64,000 nt of DNA from Corynebacterium glucuronolyticum DSM 44120 (GTDB lineage: Bacteria > Actinomycetota > Actinomycetes > Mycobacteriales > Mycobacteriaceae), in the NCBI RefSeq assembly GCF_030440595.1, contig NZ_CP047452.1, positions 1,116,001 through 1,180,000 of the forward strand. Reading direction: 5' to 3'. Within the stretch, counting starts at the first letter, position 1; every line of letters begins with the position of its first letter. Position numbers and translations under genes: made by a program. Of this stretch, positions 58,629 through 64,000 are shown piece by piece. The notes under the pieces were generated by a model. It was given only the letters and a program-made list of their open reading frames with translations. It was not told where the DNA came from and ran no database searches.

Positions 58629-59384
58629 ATGTCTCACTGCACTCTCATCGCCCATCGTGGCACCAAAACTCTCGCACCGGAAAACACCTTCAGTGCCTTC
58701 CAAGCCGCTCTAGACCATGGCATCAATTGGATCGAGACTGATGTGGACATCATGGGGGACGGTACCCCCATCATCATGCATGACACGTCGCTCGATCGCA
58801 CGACCAACCATCCCGGCCTGTACTACAATCTGGCTGCATCCGACCTTGCATCCATTGATGCCGGTAGCTGGTTTTCGCCGGATTTTGCTGGGGAAAAGAT
58901 CCCCACACTCTCCGGACTCGTACAGTTCATGAACGAACGCGAGCTCAACGCCAACATTGAGATCAAGTCCAACGAACAGGGAAAAAAGCAGACCCTGCAG
59001 CTCATCGACAATGTCATCGCCGAACTGGAAAACCTTGACCCCGCACGCAAGGTCATTGTTTCCTCCTTTAACCACGTTCTATTATCCGTGTTTAAACAGC
59101 GCGCGCCCAAGCTTCCCGTCGGCTGCTTGTACGAGACAGTTGCTTTGTATGACGATTGGAAGTCGATTCTGGAACTCGTCGGTGCCGAGTACATCCACCC
59201 AGAAGATAGCTACCTCACCCGTGAGCGAGTGGACGCTTTCCACGCGGCAGGCTTCGGAGTAAACGTCTGGACAGTCGATGACCCAGGCCGTGCAAACCAG
59301 CTTGCTAACTGGGGGGTGGACGGTGTCATCTCCAATTGTCCCCAGCTCCTTACTGGTATTACCGGTGCGGTGAGCGAGAAATAG
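58629..59384 (+). CDS. glpQ: Glycerophosphodiester phosphodiesterase
   Basis: GlpQ/UgpQ-type enzymes (EC 3.1.4.46) cut glycerophosphodiesters to glycerol-3-phosphate and an alcohol. The 251-residue TIM-barrel protein has AHRGTKTLAPENT with the catalytic His and Glu, the metal site ETDVDIMGDGTPIIMHD with its second His, and IEIKSN. ATG 58629 has AAGGAGG 9 bases upstream; ATG 58611 is a weaker alternative. There is no signal peptide, so it works in the cytoplasm. The MFS gene 13 bp downstream is the likely importer of its substrate. Confidence 0.92.
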   Translation: MSHCTLIAHRGTKTLAPENTFSAFQAALDHGINWIETDVDIMGDGTPIIMHDTSLDRTTNHPGLYYNLAASDLASIDAGSWFSPDFAGEKIPTLSGLVQFMNERELNANIEIKSNEQGKKQTLQLIDNVIAELENLDPARKVIVSSFNHVLLSVFKQRAPKLPVGCLYETVALYDDWKSILELVGAEYIHPEDSYLTRERVDAFHAAGFGVNVWTVDDPGRANQLANWGVDGVISNCPQLLTGITGAVSEK

Positions 59385-59397
59385 GGGTGATAAAAAA

Positions 59398-60753
59398 GTG
59401 AAAAACATTTTTAGCAGGAACAGTGAACTCCCCATATTCCTGCGTAAGGGGCGCATTGGCGGCTTTTTGACCGTAGTGTTTGCGGGACAACTAACATATT
59501 CCGCCTTTGAAGCGTTCAAGGGATCTCTGATGATTCCGCTCACGAACGCCTTAGGTATCGGCATCGACCAGTTCGGCATCCTCATGGGGTGGCTGGGCAT
59601 CGCTATGTTCCTGTATATCCCTGGCGGTTGGGTGAATAATCGCTTCACCATCCGTTCCATCCTCATCGCCTGGGCTGCCTGGCGAATGGTAACCGCTCTT
59701 GTCCTCTTCCTCGTTCCGGGGCTGAGCTTCTCAGTGATGGTGGCTATCGCCATCTCCTGGGGTGTGTGGGATGCGATTGGTTGGCCAGCCGTGGTCAACG
59801 GCGTGAGCTTCATGTCTCAAGATGCCAATAAACAAGGACGAGGCCTTGCCATGGGCATGCTGGAGTCGATACGCCGTGCAGTGGAATTCAGCATGAACCT
59901 GATCGTGGTGGGACTCCTTGCTATCTTTGCTGAACAAGCCAATACTGTTATGACGATCATGGGCGTGCTCTACTCGCTCATTATCATCCCGCTTATTTTC
60001 TGCATTTTGAAGTTTGTCCCCAAGAACGCGACAGCCAAGGCAGAAAACCCAGAAGAATCCGACAATATCGCAGCGCTCAAAGGACTGGTCAAGGTTCTAC
60101 TGCTCCCGCGCGTATGGCTAGCCGGCATCGCTGGGCTTTGCGTTTACTGGTGCTACGTCAACCTCATCTATTCCTCTGCGCCGTACCTGTCTCTCGTGTT
60201 TAACGCGACGGATGCACAATCCGGTGCCTTCGGTATCTTCAACACCGGACTTGTCGGTATCTTTGCCGGTGTTGTTTCCGGTCTTGTTGCTGACTATCTC
60301 TTCAAGTCTTCGACGCGAATGATGGCGGCAGCGCTCGCGCTGACGGCCATCGGCGTAGGTCTGGTGTACATCCTTCCGCAGGGGGGAAGCATTTGGGTCG
60401 CCATGTTCCTGCTCATGGTCATGGCGCTCGGAATCTTCATGGGCAAAGCAGTCATCCTCGCGCCGATTGCCGAGCTGCACTTGCCGGAGGAAATCAATGG
60501 TTCCGCGATGGCTGTCGGTTCGTTCCTAGTCTACGCATCGATTTTCTGGGCAAACCCGATGACAGCCGCCATCGTTGAATCTCACCGTGAGACCCCACAC
60601 GTGGGCTACCAACAAATCTTCCTCATCACGCTGTGTGTAGCGCTTGTTGGTGCATTTTGTGCCATTCTTCTGGATCGCATCAACGCGCGGGTTCTTCTGC
60701 GAACCTCAGAGGAGGCGGTCGATGGCGAGACGCTCGAACCCGTAACCGAGTAG
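59398..60753 (+). CDS. MFS transporter, probably for glycerophosphodiesters
   Basis: The 451-residue protein has about 12 membrane segments and a YihN/GlpT-like MFS look (ILMGWLGIAMFLYIPGGWVNNRF, with SWGVWDAIGWPAVVNG). It starts with GTG 59398, 13 bp after glpQ, so they share a transcript. Uptake of glycerophosphodiesters or glycerol-3-phosphate is inferred from this pairing only. Confidence 0.82.
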   Translation: MKNIFSRNSELPIFLRKGRIGGFLTVVFAGQLTYSAFEAFKGSLMIPLTNALGIGIDQFGILMGWLGIAMFLYIPGGWVNNRFTIRSILIAWAAWRMVTALVLFLVPGLSFSVMVAIAISWGVWDAIGWPAVVNGVSFMSQDANKQGRGLAMGMLESIRRAVEFSMNLIVVGLLAIFAEQANTVMTIMGVLYSLIIIPLIFCILKFVPKNATAKAENPEESDNIAALKGLVKVLLLPRVWLAGIAGLCVYWCYVNLIYSSAPYLSLVFNATDAQSGAFGIFNTGLVGIFAGVVSGLVADYLFKSSTRMMAAALALTAIGVGLVYILPQGGSIWVAMFLLMVMALGIFMGKAVILAPIAELHLPEEINGSAMAVGSFLVYASIFWANPMTAAIVESHRETPHVGYQQIFLITLCVALVGAFCAILLDRINARVLLRTSEEAVDGETLEPVTE

Positions 60754-60811
60754 TGGCGAAACAGGTAGGCGAGGGCACCAACAAGTTGCCGACGCTATAA
60801 ACTAGAGCCTT

Positions 60812-62317
60812 ATGACGTACCAGGATACTGATCTCATGGATTTTGACGAGGTTTTGGAGACCTTCGACCCGGTTATGGGCCTCGAGGTACACGTGGAGCT
60901 ACAGACGGAAACCAAGATGTTTTCGTCCAGTTCCGCCGATTTCGGCGCTCCGCCGAACACGCACACCGACCCCACGTGTTTGGGTCTGCCCGGTGCGCTC
61001 CCCGTTGTCAATGAGACTGGTGTCGAGTGGGCTATCAAGATTGGCCTTGCTTTGAACTGCAAGATCGCCGAGTACTCCCGCTTCGCCCGGAAGAACTACT
61101 TCTACCCGGATCAGCCCAAGAACTACCAGATTTCCCAGTACGACGAGCCGATTGCTTATGACGGCTACCTCGATGTGCAGCTCGACGATGGCACCACCTG
61201 GCGTGTAGAGATCGAGCGTGCCCACATGGAGGAGGACACCGCTAAGCTCACCCATATCGGTGGCGCAGACGGTCGTATCGCCGGTGCTACGCACTCCCTC
61301 GTCGATGTCAACCGCGCGGGTGTTCCGCTCATCGAGATCGTGACCAAGCCCATCGAGGGTGCTGGTGAGCGCGCTCCTGAGGTCGCCCGCTGCTACGTCG
61401 CTGCGCTTCGTGATTTGGTGAAGGCACTCGGCGTTTCCGATGCCCGTATGGATCAGGGTTCCATGCGTTGTGACGCGAACCTGTCCCTCATGCGCAAGGG
61501 CGCCACCGAGTTCGGCACCCGCACTGAGACGAAGAACATCAACTCCGTGCGCTCTGTTGAGCAGGCAGTTCGCTACGAGATGATGCGCCAGGCTGCAGCC
61601 CTCGAAGCCGGCGAGGAAATCATCCAGGAAACACGTCACTACCAGGAAGTGGATGGCTCTACCAAGAAGGGTCGCCCGAAGGAGACCTCCTCGGATTACC
61701 GCTACTTTAACGATCCGGATCTGCCCCCGGTGATCGTGTCCAAGGAGCGCGTTGAGGAAATCCGTGCCACCCTCCCTGAGCTTCCGTGGGTCAAGCGTGA
61801 CCGCCTGCAAAAGGAATGGGGTGTCTCCGATGCTGAGATGCGCGACCTCGTCAACGCTGGGGCGCTGGACCTCATCGTCGAAACGACGGAGGCTGGTGCC
61901 AAGGCAGATGAGGCCCGTTCCTGGTGGACCTCTTACCTCGCACAGAAGGCCAAGGAATCCGAGGTGGAGCTTGAGGATCTGTCCATTACTCCGAAGCAGG
62001 TAGCTCGTGTTGCAGAGCTCGTCCGTGAGGGCAAGCTCACGAACAAGCTCGGCCGCACTGCAATCGACGGCGTTCTCGTCGGCGAGGGCGACGTGGATGA
62101 GGTTGTGGCTAAGCGTGGTCTCGAGGTCGTGCGCGATGACGCGGCGATTGAGAAGGCTGTCGATGAGGCAATCGCTGCCAACCCGGATATTGTCGAGAAG
62201 TACCGAGCTGGCAACAAGAAGGTCACCGGCGCCATCGTTGGTGCAGTCATGAAGGCGACGAAGGGAAAGGCCGACCCGAAGACTGTCAACCAGCTCATCG
62301 CCAAGAAGCTTTCCTAG
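60812..62317 (+). CDS. gatB: Asp-tRNA(Asn)/Glu-tRNA(Gln) amidotransferase subunit B
   Basis: GatB activates the Glu (or Asp) on mischarged tRNA and transfers ammonia to it. The 501 residues have the PET112 signatures: [81 protein letters not shown] and the C-terminal YqeY-like tail ending [10 protein letters not shown]. The ATG lies 10 bases after TATAAA (60796-60801) with no Shine-Dalgarno. It is separated from gatCA by 13 kb, as in other corynebacteria. Confidence 0.97.
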   Translation: MTYQDTDLMDFDEVLETFDPVMGLEVHVELQTETKMFSSSSADFGAPPNTHTDPTCLGLPGALPVVNETGVEWAIKIGLALNCKIAEYSRFARKNYFYPDQPKNYQISQYDEPIAYDGYLDVQLDDGTTWRVEIERAHMEEDTAKLTHIGGADGRIAGATHSLVDVNRAGVPLIEIVTKPIEGAGERAPEVARCYVAALRDLVKALGVSDARMDQGSMRCDANLSLMRKGATEFGTRTETKNINSVRSVEQAVRYEMMRQAAALEAGEEIIQETRHYQEVDGSTKKGRPKETSSDYRYFNDPDLPPVIVSKERVEEIRATLPELPWVKRDRLQKEWGVSDAEMRDLVNAGALDLIVETTEAGAKADEARSWWTSYLAQKAKESEVELEDLSITPKQVARVAELVREGKLTNKLGRTAIDGVLVGEGDVDEVVAKRGLEVVRDDAAIEKAVDEAIAANPDIVEKYRAGNKKVTGAIVGAVMKATKGKADPKTVNQLIAKKLS

Positions 62318-62327
62318 GAGGAAAGCT
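62307..62327 (+). other. Small hairpin over the gatB stop
   Basis: AGCTTTCC (62307-62314) and GGAAAGCT (62320-62327) form an 8-bp stem spanning the stop codon. It precedes the real terminator. Confidence 0.45.
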
Positions 62328-62337
62328 ACCGGCCCCG

Positions 62338-62368
62338 AAATTCGCCTGCTTGTGCAGGCGAATTTTTG
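62338..62368 (+). terminator. gatB terminator
   Basis: A perfect 12-bp stem AAATTCGCCTGC with GCAGGCGAATTT (4-nt loop) followed by TTGTGTTTT. Confidence 0.88.
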
Positions 62369-62495
62369 TGTTTTGGAGTGTTATCGTGTTTTGTCACGGT
62401 TCGATTGCAATTTCCGCATAAAGCGCTGAAATCGTCGCAATCAACGCTCATTGGTGCATATTATGCGTGTGTAGCCCCACTAAAAAGGAGAACAC

Positions 62496-63812
62496 ATGAT
62501 CAAACGTGCACTAGCAATGTCTATGGCCTTCCTCGGGGTGCTTGTGGGCGCAGGCTTCGCCTCGGGACAGGAGATCCTGCAATACTTCGGAGCTTTCGGG
62601 CACTGGGGGATCGCAGCAGCAGTTATCTCCGGACTCATCATGATGATTTCCGGCATGGTCACGCTCCAGTTCGGCTCCTACTTTCAGTCGAAAGAACACA
62701 TGCCAGTCGTGTCCTACATCGCCAGCCCGTTTCTTGCGAAGGTTTTTGACTATGCCATCATGCTCACCCTCTTCGCCACGGGTTTCGTCATGCTTGCGGG
62801 CGCGGGCAGCAACCTCAACCAGCAATTCGGCTTGCCGACAATTGCAGGTTCTGTGCTCATGGTGGTGCTGGTCATTGCCGTTGGCTTCCTCGACGTAGAT
62901 AAAGTATCCAACGTCATCGGTATCATCACGCCGTTTCTTCTCGTGTTCATGGTGATCATTTTTGCCAAATACGCTTTCAGTCCTACCGATTCCATCGCTG
63001 CTCTCGACGCACAGGCGGCGAGCGTCCAAGCGGGTCATCTTGTTCCGAACTGGTGGGTGTCGTCGGCAAACTATGTCGGCATGTGCCTCATGGTAGGGAT
63101 TTCCATGGCGCTCATCATGGGCGGCAACAGTGCAGATCCGAAGGCCGCTGGTCTAGGTGGCATCATCGGTGGCGCCCTTTACGGATTGTGCCTTCTGGGC
63201 CTCGTACTGTCGCTGTATTTCAACATCGGCGATGTCGGTTCTTTTGACATGCCAACGCTCGCCCTCGTTTCTCAGATTCATCCGGTGCTGGGGACCATCA
63301 TGGCGATCGTGATCTACGCGATGATTTTCAACACGGCCATTGCCATGTTCTACGCCTTGTCCAAGAGGTTGAGCGCCGAGAAGCCAGAGAATTTCCGTCG
63401 CTACATGATCGGCTCTACCCTTATTGGTTTTGTCTTTTCCTTCATTCCGTTTTCCACCCTCGTCTCCTGGTTGTATCCGCTGGTCGGCTACGTAGGCATC
63501 CTCCTTATTGTCACGCTTATCGTCTCGTGGGTAGCCACGCGGCCGGAGATAACGGAGGAAGGTTCCAGGCGTGAAAAAATCCGTCGCCTCGTGTCTCGTC
63601 GGCTCGATCCTCGCGCGCGCTTTACCTCCAAGCAACGCCGCAAGCTGCGCAATGAAGTGCGTGCTTCCAACGTGGAGGATAAAGAGTTGTACCGGGCTAT
63701 TGAACAAGAAGAGGCGGACCGCCTGGACTCGGATGATGATGTTGAGTTTTCCTCGGACGAGTATTTCAAAGAGCGCTATCCGGAGGAATACGCTGACGGC
63801 GAAAAGTCCTAA
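62496..63812 (+). CDS. YkvI-family membrane transporter, copy 2
   Basis: The 438-residue membrane protein is a clear paralogue of the gene at 55147. It shares GVLVGAGFASGQEILQYF, FVMLAGAGSNLNQQFGLP, VGFLDVDKV, NTAIAMFYAL and the basic cytoplasmic region followed by an acidic tail (LDSDDDVEFSSDE). AAGGAG lies well placed before the ATG. The substrate is unknown. The conserved acidic tail in both copies suggests a shared cytoplasmic partner or regulation. Confidence 0.82.
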   Translation: MIKRALAMSMAFLGVLVGAGFASGQEILQYFGAFGHWGIAAAVISGLIMMISGMVTLQFGSYFQSKEHMPVVSYIASPFLAKVFDYAIMLTLFATGFVMLAGAGSNLNQQFGLPTIAGSVLMVVLVIAVGFLDVDKVSNVIGIITPFLLVFMVIIFAKYAFSPTDSIAALDAQAASVQAGHLVPNWWVSSANYVGMCLMVGISMALIMGGNSADPKAAGLGGIIGGALYGLCLLGLVLSLYFNIGDVGSFDMPTLALVSQIHPVLGTIMAIVIYAMIFNTAIAMFYALSKRLSAEKPENFRRYMIGSTLIGFVFSFIPFSTLVSWLYPLVGYVGILLIVTLIVSWVATRPEITEEGSRREKIRRLVSRRLDPRARFTSKQRRKLRNEVRASNVEDKELYRAIEQEEADRLDSDDDVEFSSDEYFKERYPEEYADGEKS

Positions 63813-63818
63813 CCGTGG

Positions 63819-63825
63819 TTACACT
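63819..63825 (+). promoter_or_regulatory. -10 box of leaderless aldo-keto reductase gene
   Basis: TTACACT ends 7 bases before ATG 63833, and no Shine-Dalgarno is present. Confidence 0.4.
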
Positions 63826-63832
63826 CGGAAAC

Positions 63833-64000
63833 ATGTATACTTCACGCTCTGACAGGTACGAATCAATGGAGTACAGACGCGTTGGTAACTCCGGTCTGAT
63901 GCTCCCCGCGATTTCCCTAGGTTTCTGGCACAACTTTGGCGACGATAAACCACGGGAGACTCAACGGGCGATTATGCGTCGGGCATTCGATCGCGGTGTC
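63833..64000 (+). CDS. Aldo/keto reductase, 5' part only
   Basis: The first 56 codons run to the window end and are open throughout. YRRVGNSGLMLPAISLGFWHNFGD is the N-terminal start of NADPH-dependent aldo/keto reductases of the YghZ/Kv-beta type. The catalytic Tyr/Lys/His lie beyond the window. Start is ATG 63833, apparently leaderless; a second ATG at 63866 lies just before the conserved part. Confidence 0.8.
   Translation, partial: MYTSRSDRYESMEYRRVGNSGLMLPAISLGFWHNFGDDKPRETQRAIMRRAFDRGV

Overview
The window reads as chromosome of a Corynebacterium (order Mycobacteriales). The evidence is a single-chain type I fatty acid synthase with a separate holo-ACP synthase, the GlgE/GlgB alpha-glucan pair, an AspT/SucE-type exporter, and a gene order (etfB-etfA, cysteine desulfurase, mnmA, a MetE-like gene, ligA, an ACT-domain gene, gatC-gatA, pfkA, gatB) that parallels the Rv3009c-Rv3032 region of M. 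tuberculosis and the cg1381-cg1420 region of C. glutamicum as I remember them. I cannot name the species. No rRNA, tRNA, CRISPR array, insertion sequence or prophage was seen.

Layout. 0.3-4.5 kb: glgE-glgB on the minus strand. 4.9-9.3 kb: an ABC ATPase, a THUMP-like methyltransferase, a nine-unit 13-bp tandem repeat, then etfB-etfA. 9.8-23.3 kb: a fatty-acid block of a TetR regulator, an acyl-CoA carboxylase beta subunit with a clean palindromic operator candidate in its leader, the 3134-residue FAS-I, and acpS. 24.0-24.1 kb: a 28-residue membrane microprotein on the minus strand with its own promoter, ribosome binding site and terminator. 24.6-28.4 kb: a long, glutaminase-fused purL carrying an internal 30-bp repeat. 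28.8-31.2 kb: a lipoprotein translationally overlapped with a WXG-like, Gly/Ser-rich protein. 31.8-35.1 kb: cysteine desulfurase, mnmA and a MetE-like protein. 35.8-41.6 kb: a giant calcium-binding-repeat surface protein. 41.9-50.3 kb: DEDD exonuclease, ligA, ACT protein, gatCA, an MFS exporter and pfkA. 50.5-53.2 kb: a BioW-BioF fusion next to a second, free-standing BioW. 53.3-64 kb: AspT-type transporter, two YkvI-family paralogues, a sialidase without signal peptide, a GNAT, glpQ with an MFS transporter, gatB and the start of an aldo-keto reductase.

How it works together. The backbone is housekeeping: alpha-glucan synthesis, electron-transfer flavoprotein, tRNA thiolation (desulfurase plus MnmA), Gln-tRNA amidotransferase, DNA ligase and glycolysis. 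Inserted into it are a complete fatty-acid initiation/synthesis unit (carboxylase beta subunit, FAS-I, ACP-activating enzyme and a possible regulator) and a pimelate-to-KAPA route for biotin (BioW plus BioWF), the cofactor that acyl-CoA carboxylase needs. The most unusual items are the BioW/BioWF pair, the lipoprotein/WXG-like pair, the repeat-duplicated surface protein, the microprotein, and several short tandem repeats placed just upstream of operons. All family calls come from reading motifs; no database search was possible.
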